64,000 bases of DNA from Flavobacterium sp. 140616W15 (GTDB taxonomy: Bacteria > Bacteroidota > Bacteroidia > Flavobacteriales > Flavobacteriaceae), in contig NZ_CP033068.1 in the NCBI RefSeq assembly GCF_003668995.1, positions 3,410,001 to 3,474,000 on the forward strand, in the 5' to 3' direction. Below, one piece after another: positions 55,670 through 63,558 of this stretch. Each line of letters opens with the position of its first letter. The first letter of the stretch is position 1. A program made the position numbers and the translations under genes. The notes below the pieces were generated by a model. It did not search any database, was not told where the DNA came from, and worked only from the letters and a program-made list of their open reading frames with translations.

Positions 55670-56512
55670 TCATTTTACTTCAAATGGAACTTCAACCAAT
55701 GTTCCTTTATTTGAATGATATATTTTTATTTTCCAATCTTTTTGTGGCTTCTGATCAAAATAAAAAGCATACAATCCTCTCTCAGTAATTATTGCATCAT
55801 TTTGGTCTTCGCTAAGTTTAATCTCATTATCATCCTTATCAAAAAACTTAATATCAATTAAATTAACCATATTGGCTTCAATCCAAAATACAATTTGATT
55901 TGTAGTGAAATCGATAACTTGTGATCCAAAAGTGTCAGTCATGAATTTATCATCTTTTTCAACGACATCTACTAATCTGCCAGATTCTATTGCTTCATTT
56001 TCTTGTCCCTTTTTACGATATTTTTCAACAACAGATTTATTAACTCTGAATATTTTAAAAGGTAATTGATCAGAAACTAAATTTTTATCAACATCTTCTT
56101 TTAAACTAAAACTAACTTCTGTTTCATTATTTTTTTTCAAATATGATATAACTCCTTTTATCAACTTTATGTTTTTGTTTTCCCCCCCTTTAATCCAAAA
56201 ATTTAACTTTGCATCTTCTTTATTAACTTGCACAAATTCGCCAGAAGGAAATGAAAGTCTGGTTCTATTAATAGAATCTCGTTCGTAAACTAGATTCTGA
56301 TTCTTCTCATCAATTACTTTTTCTATACTTTTTATCTTAACATAATTATATTTTTCATTTGCCGGAATATTCAGTACAATTTCATTTAATGGATAGTCCT
56401 CAAAATTTTCAATATCCTCTCCATCATTTTTAAAAATTGTTATTTTCTGGCTTTGTACTTTATTACATGAGATTGTGACAAACACAATTATAAATCCTAG
56501 ATATTTTATCAT
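55670..56512 (-). CDS. Lipoprotein of unknown function between the two metH genes
   Basis: The 280-residue protein has a signal peptide with lipobox TISC (Cys about 16). The rest is polar and charged, rich in Lys, Asp and Asn, with beta-type alternation (LNEIVLNIPANEKYNYVKIK, then VIDFTTNQIVFWIEANMVNL). It has no recognised domain. It lies 72 bases after metH1 and 215 before metH2. Nothing in it suggests a methionine role, and it may be an insertion into the operon. Confidence 0.7.
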   Translation of the reverse strand: MIKYLGFIIVFVTISCNKVQSQKITIFKNDGEDIENFEDYPLNEIVLNIPANEKYNYVKIKSIEKVIDEKNQNLVYERDSINRTRLSFPSGEFVQVNKEDAKLNFWIKGGENKNIKLIKGVISYLKKNNETEVSFSLKEDVDKNLVSDQLPFKIFRVNKSVVEKYRKKGQENEAIESGRLVDVVEKDDKFMTDTFGSQVIDFTTNQIVFWIEANMVNLIDIKFFDKDDNEIKLSEDQNDAIITERGLYAFYFDQKPQKDWKIKIYHSNKGTLVEVPFEVK

Positions 56513-56584
56513 TGTTGTAAACTTTTTCTAATCAGAAAAAAATAAAAATTAATTACAGTTTTTTGAATTCTTAGTAGGGAACAT

Positions 56585-57586
56585 TTACACAAAAACAGGT
56601 GCTACTCTCGGCTTATAATCCTTCGCCACTTCAGCAATTAACCTGATATGATCTGGAGTTGTTCCGCAACAACCTCCGATGATATTTATTAAATTATCCT
56701 CTAAATATTCTTTTATGAATGCTTGTGTTTGTTCTGGTGTTTCGTCATATTGCCCGAATGCGTTTGGTAATCCTGCATTGGGGTGAGCCGAAACATTAAA
56801 GCTCGTATGTTGTGCTAATGTTTTAAGGTAAGGTTTCAACAAATCGGCTCCTAGAGCACAATTAAATCCTACGCTTAATAACGGAATATGTGATACTGAA
56901 ATCAAGAAAGCTTCTACCGTTTGCCCAGAAAGTGTTCTTCCTGAAGCATCGGTAATGGTTCCTGAAACCATGATTGGAATTTCAATATTACGTTCTTCTT
57001 TTACTTCTTCGATTGCAAAAAGTGCTGCTTTAGCATTTAAGGTATCAAAGATGGTTTCTACCAATAATAAATCACAACCTCCATCCATTAAGGCTTCTAC
57101 TTGTTGTTTGTAGGCAATACGTAAATCATCAAACGTTACGGCTCTGTAACCCGGATCGTTTACATCTGGTGACATACTCGCTGTACGGTTTGTTGGCCCG
57201 ATTGAACCTGCAACAAAACGTGGTTTGTCTGGATTTTTGGCTGTAAACTCATCAGCTACTGCTCTTGCAAGTTTAGCAGACTCGTAGTTTAATTCGTAAA
57301 CGTACTCCTCTAGGAAATAATCGGCCATACCGATTGTTGTTCCCGAGAATGTGTTTGTCTCTACGATGTCGGCACCCGCTTCATAGTAAGCGGCGTGGAC
57401 ATCGCGAATTGCTTGTGGTTGTGTTATGGATAGTAAATCGTTATTTCCTTTTAGGGGATGTGGAAAATCTTTGAAACGCTCTCCTCGAAAATCTTCCTCT
57501 GAGAAATTATAGCGTTGCAACATGGTTCCCATTGCTCCATCTAGGATTAGAATATTTTTTTTTATTGCTTCTTGAATTGTTGACAT
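56585..57586 (-). CDS. metH: Methionine synthase, homocysteine-binding domain (MetH N-terminal part)
   Basis: I start it at the ATG of [17 protein letters not shown] (57586); the frame extends 24 codons further, but those residues are unlike the family. The 333-residue protein is a homocysteine S-methyltransferase barrel with [12 protein letters not shown] and the zinc cysteines in GFNCALG (about 240) and [10 protein letters not shown] (about 305). It corresponds to the first domain of MetH and must act with the protein encoded at 52779-55454. A SAM-I riboswitch lies about 300 bases upstream. Confidence 0.95.
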   Translation of the reverse strand: MSTIQEAIKKNILILDGAMGTMLQRYNFSEEDFRGERFKDFPHPLKGNNDLLSITQPQAIRDVHAAYYEAGADIVETNTFSGTTIGMADYFLEEYVYELNYESAKLARAVADEFTAKNPDKPRFVAGSIGPTNRTASMSPDVNDPGYRAVTFDDLRIAYKQQVEALMDGGCDLLLVETIFDTLNAKAALFAIEEVKEERNIEIPIMVSGTITDASGRTLSGQTVEAFLISVSHIPLLSVGFNCALGADLLKPYLKTLAQHTSFNVSAHPNAGLPNAFGQYDETPEQTQAFIKEYLEDNLINIIGGCCGTTPDHIRLIAEVAKDYKPRVAPVFV

Positions 57587-57734
57587 GTTTTTTCTTTTCT
57601 TGCAATGACGCTTAGACGTAAAAGCTTTTATTAAATAGTACCAAAAATTCACTATCATAGCTCTTTAGCCCCGATTACTTCACTTAATTTCTATTTTCAT
57701 AGGAGTTCAGTGAACTACGTTTGTAGCGGTATGC

Positions 57735-57759
57735 TTTTTTTCTGGGGTTCAGAAAAAAA
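57735..57759. other. A/T-arm hairpin in the metH1 leader
   Basis: TTTTTTTCTG pairs perfectly with CAGAAAAAAA around GGGTT. It lies between the riboswitch and the metH1 start and could belong to the expression platform, but no T tract follows it on the minus strand. Confidence 0.4.
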
Positions 57760-57888
57760 TATAGCGGAAAGCGGGAATGTTATAGGCAAAAATGCGCCGA
57801 TAATTCGCTGCTGATACTGAAATTACATTCAGTTAATATCGATAAGTTTTTCAAGAAAAGTTTTGAGAAATACATTGCTGTATTATGT

Positions 57889-57998
57889 GTTATCTATCTT
57901 TAATACAATGAATGTATAAAGTAGAATGTAGCACCTTCTTTATGATAAAGGGTTGCTAAGGTTTCAATGGGTCTATCCCTCCGCCTTTCGTGATAACT
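57889..57998 (-). ncRNA. SAM-I (S-box) riboswitch
   Basis: On the minus strand GTTATC opens P1 and GATAAC closes it. Between lie the S-box conserved blocks GGCGGAGGGA, GACCC, TGAAACCTTAGCAACC and AAGGTGCTACATTCTAC, in order and at normal spacing. It binds S-adenosylmethionine and would shut off the metH1-lipoprotein-metH2-metF transcript when SAM is high. The leader from its 3' end to the metH1 ATG is about 300 bases. Other bases of the 531-base gap (57587-58117) hold only the hairpin at 57735 and degenerate short repeats. Confidence 0.93.
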
Positions 57999-58117
57999 TT
58001 CAATAAATATATGAACAGTGCAAAGTAAAGACATAACCTTAACAATTGCAAGTTTTTTTAAGAATCTGAGATTCTAAGTTGCTATCCCGAAATCTTGGGA
58101 CTAAGTTTAAAACTTTA

Positions 58118-58411
58118 TTAGTGTTTCCCCTTTTGTTTAGTTCCTCTAAAATTGATAATCTCAATACAATTGGATTCCTTATTTACTCTATAAACTAAGT
58201 AATTATTTTTGTCTATAATTGCTTTATGCAAAGATTCGCTTTTTATTGATTTTGGAAATTGTTCTGGATTAAGGCTAATTTGATTAATAACCTGTTTAAT
58301 TTTATTTTCTAAATTCAAAATTTCTTTTGCTGTCCAATTCGCTTCCAAATAATCAATAACCTTATCAAATCCTTTTATAGCTTGTGAAGTCCAGATTAAT
58401 TTTAATGCCAT
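58118..58411 (-). CDS. RelE/ParE-family toxin
   Basis: The 97-residue basic protein matches the RelE/ParE fold (LIWTSQAIKGFDKVIDYL at the start, then SLNPEQFPKS, YLVYRVNKESNCIEIINF and a basic tail). It overlaps the upstream antitoxin gene by 10 bases, the usual toxin-antitoxin coupling. ParE-type toxins poison gyrase and RelE-type cut mRNA; which applies here is not clear. No terminator was seen after it. Confidence 0.85.
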   Translation of the reverse strand: MALKLIWTSQAIKGFDKVIDYLEANWTAKEILNLENKIKQVINQISLNPEQFPKSIKSESLHKAIIDKNNYLVYRVNKESNCIEIINFRGTKQKGKH

Positions 58412-58629
58412 TTTGAAAATCTTTTCATCACATCTTCATGGCTTGTAAATTCACCTTTTTTAGCCTGATCTAATCCAACTTGAATTTCAGCTTTTTCTAA
58501 CTCTGATAAATCATCAAACCAATCATTTTGATTTTCTCTCAAAACCAATTCTAGTTTCTCCAAAATACTCTCGTCTTCCACTTTAACCAACTTTTGAATA
58601 AATTGATATTTTCTAGCTTCTAAATCCAT
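58402..58629 (-). CDS. Addiction-module antitoxin
   Basis: I start it at the ATG of MDLEARKYQFIQKLVKVEDE (58629); a TTG lies 9 bases earlier. The 75-residue acidic protein contains helices and ends EFTSHEDVMKRFSKWH, which resembles the short C-terminal (E/T)xxxV segment of addiction-module components of the PF09720 type. It precedes and overlaps the toxin gene, so it would be made first and neutralise the toxin. It likely also binds its own promoter, which I could not identify. Confidence 0.8.
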   Translation of the reverse strand: MDLEARKYQFIQKLVKVEDESILEKLELVLRENQNDWFDDLSELEKAEIQVGLDQAKKGEFTSHEDVMKRFSKWH

Positions 58630-58708
58630 GATAATCAAAATTAATAATCACAAAGGTACGTTTTTTTTTAGGTTCTGATATGCTAAGTTGCTAAGCGCCT
58701 AAGCATAA

Positions 58709-58740
58709 AAAAAGCCCAAACTATTACTAGTTTGGACTTT
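58709..58740 (-). terminator. Terminator of the ferredoxin reductase gene
   Basis: CCAAACTA pairs with TAGTTTGG within a longer stem (one C/A mismatch), and the minus strand ends in T7. It lies 46 bases after the stop codon. Confidence 0.8.
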
Positions 58741-58786
58741 ACTATATAAAATCTTAGAGAACTTAGTCCCTCAAAACCATAGCGTC

Positions 58787-59839
58787 TTAGACAATCGCCT
58801 TAACAACAGCTTTTGGAGCCTCTTTACGAGTTCCGTCAAATCCGTCTACTCCTGAAACAGTTGTATATTTAAGCACATATTTTTTACCTGGATTGATAAT
58901 TTGGTATGCAGCCTGACACATTAAAGTTGCTTCGTGGAATCCACAAAGTATCAATTTTAATTTTCCTGGGTAGGTATTTACGTCTCCAATTGCAAAGATT
59001 CCTGGAATATTAGTTTGGTAATCTAATGCATTATTTACTTTAATTGCATTTTTCTCGATTTCTAATCCCCAGTCTCCGATTGGTCCTAACTTTGGTGTTA
59101 ATCCGAAAAGTGGAATAAAATAATCTGTTTGAATTATACGAGTTGCTCCGTTTTCTTCGATAACAAGCGACTCAATATGCTCAGCACCATTGATTCCGAT
59201 AACTTCTGCTGGTGTAATTAATTTAATTTTTCCAGCCGTTTTTAATTCTTGTACTTTTTCTACAGAATCTAAAGCTCCTCTAAATTCATTTCTACGGTGA
59301 ATTAAAGTTACTTCTGAAGCTACATTTGCAAGGAAAATACTCCAATCTAAAGCTGAATCTCCTCCTCCTGCAATAACAACTCTTTTGTCTCTGAATTTTT
59401 CAGGATTTTTGATAAAGTATTTTACTCCTTTATTTTCATAAAACTCAATATCTTCAATAAGTGGCTTACGTGGCTCAAAACTTCCTAAACCTCCTGCAAT
59501 AGCAATAACTGGCGCATGAAATCTAGTTCCTTTATTTGAGGTCACAATAAAACTTCCATCTTCTTGTTTCTCGATTGTTTCAGCACGTTCTCCTAAAGTA
59601 TAACCTGGTTCAAATTGTTTAATTTGCTCTTGTAGGTTATCAATTAAATCTCCTGCTAATACTTCTGGAAAACCAGGGATATCATAGATAGGTTTCTTTG
59701 GATATAATTCTGAAAGTTGCCCACCTGCTTGTGGTAAAGCATCTAGTATATGGCATTTTAATTTTAATAATCCTGCCTCGAAAACGGCAAATAAACCAGT
59801 TGGTCCGGCTCCTATTATAAGTATGTCTGTTTTAATCAT
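58787..59839 (-). CDS. Ferredoxin--NADP+ reductase, thioredoxin-reductase type
   Basis: I start it at MIKTDILIIGAGPTG (59839). The 350-residue flavoprotein has FAD-binding GAGPTG, a second nucleotide site in VIAGGGDSALDW, and a C-terminal FAD segment GIFAIGDVNTYPGKLKL. It lacks the CxxC of thioredoxin reductase, which points to the YumC-type ferredoxin reductase. It lies at the end of the sulfate-reduction cluster, so it probably regenerates the electron donor of the sulfite reductase. Ferredoxin itself is not encoded here. Confidence 0.92.
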   Translation of the reverse strand: MIKTDILIIGAGPTGLFAVFEAGLLKLKCHILDALPQAGGQLSELYPKKPIYDIPGFPEVLAGDLIDNLQEQIKQFEPGYTLGERAETIEKQEDGSFIVTSNKGTRFHAPVIAIAGGLGSFEPRKPLIEDIEFYENKGVKYFIKNPEKFRDKRVVIAGGGDSALDWSIFLANVASEVTLIHRRNEFRGALDSVEKVQELKTAGKIKLITPAEVIGINGAEHIESLVIEENGATRIIQTDYFIPLFGLTPKLGPIGDWGLEIEKNAIKVNNALDYQTNIPGIFAIGDVNTYPGKLKLILCGFHEATLMCQAAYQIINPGKKYVLKYTTVSGVDGFDGTRKEAPKAVVKAIV

Positions 59840-59935
59840 TATGATGTTGTTTATAATCATTCTTAATAATACAAAGAAACGAATAATTTATTCTAATGTC
59901 AATGATTTTTATCATTGATTTCTTTGTGGAATTTT

Positions 59936-60514
59936 TTACTCTTTATTTTTCAATGAAGCGGTAATTTCGTTCATCCTTTTAACCTTATCTTCAAAGTTAC
60001 CTTTTAGTGTTTTCCTGTATTCATTGAGGTTTTCGACCATTTTATTAATATCTTCAGGAATAACTTCTTCAAAAAATTCTCGAAGCCTTTTGGCTGTTGT
60101 TGGTGACTTACCATTTGTCGAAATAGCAATTTTTACATTTCCTTTAGTTACGATTCCGCCTAAATAATAATCACATAATTCAGGTGTATCGGCAATATTG
60201 CAAATGAGGTATCTCTCTTGCGATAGATCATAAATCCTTTTATTTACCAATAAATCATCAGTACAAGCAATAACCATATGCCGCTTCTTTAACATCTTTT
60301 TCTTGAACTTAGCTTTTGTTAGCGTCAGATTATACTTCTCTGCCAAGATTTCAATTTCAGGCAAAAAGGTAGTTGCAACAACCTCAACATTAGCATTGGG
60401 ACTAGATTTTAACAGAAAAGAAAGTTTTTCTAATCCTACATTTCCGCCACCAACAATAAGCACATTAAGCTTATGCAGTTTTAAAAATATTGGATACAAT
60501 TCGTTTCTTTCCAT
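59936..60514 (-). CDS. Precorrin-2 dehydrogenase / sirohydrochlorin ferrochelatase
   Basis: The 192-residue protein matches the N-terminal half of CysG (MET8/SirC type). It has the NAD-binding LIVGGGNVGLEKLSFLL, VIACTDDLLVNKRIYDL and the conserved KIAISTNGKSPTTAKRLREF. It oxidises precorrin-2 and inserts iron to make sirohaem, the cofactor of the nearby sulfite reductase. The gene follows the SUMT gene with a 58-base gap, so CysG is split in two here, as in many Bacteroidetes. Confidence 0.92.
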   Translation of the reverse strand: MERNELYPIFLKLHKLNVLIVGGGNVGLEKLSFLLKSSPNANVEVVATTFLPEIEILAEKYNLTLTKAKFKKKMLKKRHMVIACTDDLLVNKRIYDLSQERYLICNIADTPELCDYYLGGIVTKGNVKIAISTNGKSPTTAKRLREFFEEVIPEDINKMVENLNEYRKTLKGNFEDKVKRMNEITASLKNKE

Positions 60515-60572
60515 TACAATTTATTTTTACTTCCTAGTCCTTAAAAAAAAGGAGCTAATCTTTTTTAATATA

Positions 60573-61346
60573 TTATGCGATCTTACTTAAAATAAATTCC
60601 TCGTAAAACCCTTTTAACTTAGTACTTTCTCTAACTACTTCTCCAATGATAATAATCGCTGGCGAACCTAATTTATTTTCTGTAGCAATTTCCTGAATTG
60701 TATTTATAGTTCCAATTCCGACTTTCTCATCCGGAGTTGTTCCGTTTTGAATAATCGCAATTGGAGTTTCTCCTTTCGATTCTTTTTGAAACAAAGCAAC
60801 TATCTGTGCCAGCTTACTCATTCCCATCAAAATAACTACTGTGGCAGAAGATTGAGCAGCAAGTGCAACATCCGAAGATAGTTTTCTATCTGAAGTTGTT
60901 CCTGTAATAGCCCAAAAACTCTCAGAAACTCCTCTTTTGGTTATCGAAATTCCCAAATTAGCAGGAACTGCAATGACCGATGATATTCCAGGCACCACAA
61001 ATGTAGGTATTCCGAAACTCTCCACATATTCTATTTCTTCGCTTCCACGACCAAATACAAACGGATCTCCTCCTTTTAAACGTACCACATTTCCATAAGT
61101 CAATGCATTATCAACTATTAATTGGTTGATCTGGTCTTGTGTATAGGCGTGATTTGCTATTCGCTTGCCAACAAAAATTCGAATCGCATTTTTAGGCGCA
61201 TATTCTAAGATTTCTTCATTTGCCAAAGCATCATACAAAACCACATTTGCTTCAGCAAGTGCTTTTACACCTTTTAAAGTCATCAAATCCGGGTCTCCCG
61301 GGCCTGCTCCGACTAAAGTTACCTTGGGTTTTACTGTATTAAGCAT
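60573..61346 (-). CDS. cobA: Uroporphyrinogen-III C-methyltransferase
   Basis: The 257-residue SAM-dependent tetrapyrrole methylase has LVGAGPGDPDLMTLKG, VVLYDALANEEIL, RLKGGDPFVFGRG and VPGISSV, the SUMT motifs. It makes precorrin-2 from uroporphyrinogen III, feeding sirohaem. Its start overlaps the end of the sulfite reductase gene by 8 bases, showing translational coupling. The symbol could equally be given as sumT. Confidence 0.94.
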   Translation of the reverse strand: MLNTVKPKVTLVGAGPGDPDLMTLKGVKALAEANVVLYDALANEEILEYAPKNAIRIFVGKRIANHAYTQDQINQLIVDNALTYGNVVRLKGGDPFVFGRGSEEIEYVESFGIPTFVVPGISSVIAVPANLGISITKRGVSESFWAITGTTSDRKLSSDVALAAQSSATVVILMGMSKLAQIVALFQKESKGETPIAIIQNGTTPDEKVGIGTINTIQEIATENKLGSPAIIIIGEVVRESTKLKGFYEEFILSKIA

Positions 61347-63429
61347 TTGCTAAATCTTTGGCTCTATATTTTTCGATCGTATCAAAAAATGAAATTCCTT
61401 CTTGGATATATTGTTTTGCAAATACTTCTGAAGGCTCCACTTTATTGATTTGATAAACTAATTCTTTAAATGTTGTTGGCAATTCTATTTTAGAAGTCGC
61501 TACGAAAACAGTATCAAACAAATCAACAATTCCTGCATGATTGTTTGTCTTTTCATCTTCTGAAAGCAATAATGCTTTAGCTCCATTTACAAATCCTGCG
61601 TAAGCATGGTAAATAGCATCTGACCATTTGTTTTCGTCGAATGACTCTTGTGCGAAAGTTAATTTATCTTTTGCTTCTAATAATAAAGTAGCTACTAAAT
61701 CAATAACAACTCCAGCACATTCTCCAACTCCAACAGCTTTTACATAGTTGTCGGCATTACCCCAATCTACAAAATCAGCTTCAGTTAAATTGGTAACATC
61801 TGCGAATGGTTTTAAAATTTCATAGAAATATTTTTCTCCTTTTGCATCGTAATAATTCAGGAATTTTTGTCCGTTTGCATTTGCATCAAAATCATTTAAG
61901 ATCGTACGTAATGCATCTGGTCCTCTACGACTTGGAATTTTAATTACTTTATCGGCAAAACGACCTGATCCGTTTCCTAATCTTCCTCCCCCTAATAAAA
62001 CTTGTAACGCTGGCGCAACCAGTTTTCCTGAGTTAATAGACATTCCCTGAAATCCGATTGCTGACATATTGTGTTGACCACAAGCGTTCATACAACCACT
62101 AATTTTTATTTCGATTTCTTGATTATTGCTGTATTGTGGATATTCGGCATTTAGCACTTTTTCTAATTCTTCGGCAATTCCTGTACTGCTTGCAATTCCT
62201 AAGTTACAAGTATCTGTACCTGGACAAGCTGTAATATCGGCTGTAGAATTATACCCTAAATTCACAAATCCTAACTTAGCTAACTCTTGATAAAAGAAAG
62301 GTAAATTCTCTTCTTTTACATGACGTATTACAATATTCTGACGCAATGAAAAACGCAATTCGTTTGCTGCATAATTCTTAATCAAATCTGCTAATATTCT
62401 AGCTTTATCAGTATAAAAATCTCCTAGTAATACTTTAATTCCGATAGCGTAATATCCATCTTGTTTCTGAGCAATTACGTTTGATTTTTTCCAAGCTTCA
62501 TAAGCTGCTTCATCTTCGATAGTAACCGATGGAACGGTTAATAATGGCTCTGGAATTGGCGCATCAAAAGCTGTTGTATCTATTTCGTATGTTTCAAAAG
62601 CAATTGCTTTTTTCTCTTGTTCAACCAAATCAAGGAAAGTATCTCTTCCTATCTCTTTGATTAAAAATTTCATACGCGCTTTCATTCTTTTGGCGCGTTC
62701 TCCGTATCTGTCAAAAATACGAATCACACCTTCTGCCGTTGGGATAATCTGGTTAGCAGGTACAAATTCCGAAAGTAATTCGGCATGTGCCGGTTGCGAA
62801 CCTAGTCCTCCTCCTAACATGATTTTAAATCCACGAACACCATCTACAATTTTTGGAATAAATCCTAAATCGTGCAAATAGCTCAATGCAGTATCTTCAT
62901 CTGATGATGAAAACGAAATTTTAAATTTACGTCCCATTTCCTGACAAATAGGGTTTCTCAATAAGTATTGGAACAAACCATGTGCGTATGGCGAAACATC
63001 AAATGGTTCGTTTACATCTACACCAGCTAATTCGCTTGCTGTAATATTACGAACGGTGTTTCCACAAGCTTCACGCAAAGTAACATCATCTTTAGCTAGA
63101 TTAGCCCAAAGTTCTGGAGTTCTGTCTAAACTTACATAGTGAATCTGAATGTCCTGACGTGTTGTAATATGCAAACGTCCTGTAGAATATTCATCAGAAA
63201 CTTTAGTAATACGTACTAATTGCTCGCTGGTAACTTTACCAAATGGCAATTTAATACGAATCATTTGAACGCCTTCCTGGCGTTGCCCGTAGATTCCACG
63301 TGCTAAACGAAGACTACGAAAACGCTCATCATCAATTTTCCCTCCACGGAATAAATGAATCTTTTTTTCTAGATCGATAATCTCTTTCTGAACTATCGGA
63401 TTTTCTATTTCTGTTCTAAAACTTTCCAT
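61339..63429 (-). CDS. Sulfite (nitrite/sulfite) reductase haemoprotein with HEPN-like C-terminal extension
   Basis: The 696-residue protein has two sulfite/nitrite reductase half-domains. Sirohaem and 4Fe-4S cysteines lie in ITACPGTDTCNLG (about residues 402 and 408) and SGCMNACGQHNM (about 445 and 449). The N-terminal part carries TGRLHITTRQDIQIH. It reduces sulfite to sulfide with six electrons. Residues from about 580 to the end lie beyond the usual family length and resemble HEPN helices (FAQESFDENKWSDAIYHAY, then FVNGAKALLLSED). Cofactor genes cobA and MET8-like follow, and cysN precedes, which favours sulfite over nitrite. Confidence 0.93.
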   Translation of the reverse strand: MESFRTEIENPIVQKEIIDLEKKIHLFRGGKIDDERFRSLRLARGIYGQRQEGVQMIRIKLPFGKVTSEQLVRITKVSDEYSTGRLHITTRQDIQIHYVSLDRTPELWANLAKDDVTLREACGNTVRNITASELAGVDVNEPFDVSPYAHGLFQYLLRNPICQEMGRKFKISFSSSDEDTALSYLHDLGFIPKIVDGVRGFKIMLGGGLGSQPAHAELLSEFVPANQIIPTAEGVIRIFDRYGERAKRMKARMKFLIKEIGRDTFLDLVEQEKKAIAFETYEIDTTAFDAPIPEPLLTVPSVTIEDEAAYEAWKKSNVIAQKQDGYYAIGIKVLLGDFYTDKARILADLIKNYAANELRFSLRQNIVIRHVKEENLPFFYQELAKLGFVNLGYNSTADITACPGTDTCNLGIASSTGIAEELEKVLNAEYPQYSNNQEIEIKISGCMNACGQHNMSAIGFQGMSINSGKLVAPALQVLLGGGRLGNGSGRFADKVIKIPSRRGPDALRTILNDFDANANGQKFLNYYDAKGEKYFYEILKPFADVTNLTEADFVDWGNADNYVKAVGVGECAGVVIDLVATLLLEAKDKLTFAQESFDENKWSDAIYHAYAGFVNGAKALLLSEDEKTNNHAGIVDLFDTVFVATSKIELPTTFKELVYQINKVEPSEVFAKQYIQEGISFFDTIEKYRAKDLANA

Positions 63430-63436
63430 TTGTTTT

Positions 63437-63545
63437 TTCGCTTTAAGCTATAAGCTTCTTTAAACTTTATTCTTTTCTTTGGGTTATAAGCTTTAGGCTT
63501 ACTAAACACCTTATATTTTTTTGCTTAAAGCTTACAGCCTAAAGC
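63437..63545. repeat. Degenerate TAAGCTTTAGGC spacer repeats
   Basis: AAGCTATAAGCT, TTATAAGCTTTAGGCTTAC and GCTTAAAGCTTACAGCCTAAAGC are near-copies in both orientations between the sulfite reductase and cysN genes. They may be a low-grade inverted/tandem spacer repeat. Confidence 0.5.
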
Positions 63546-63558
63546 GTATTGCAGGGAA

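Noticed and set aside
57587..57658. N-terminal extension of metH1 to 57658
   Set aside because: The 24 extra residues ([16 protein letters not shown] and so on) have no family similarity, and the ATG at 57586 gives a standard start.
57717..57790. AGCGGAAAGCGGG-like text as an origin or insertion-sequence end
   Set aside because: There is no inverted terminal repeat, transposase or DnaA-box cluster nearby; I could only call it spacer.
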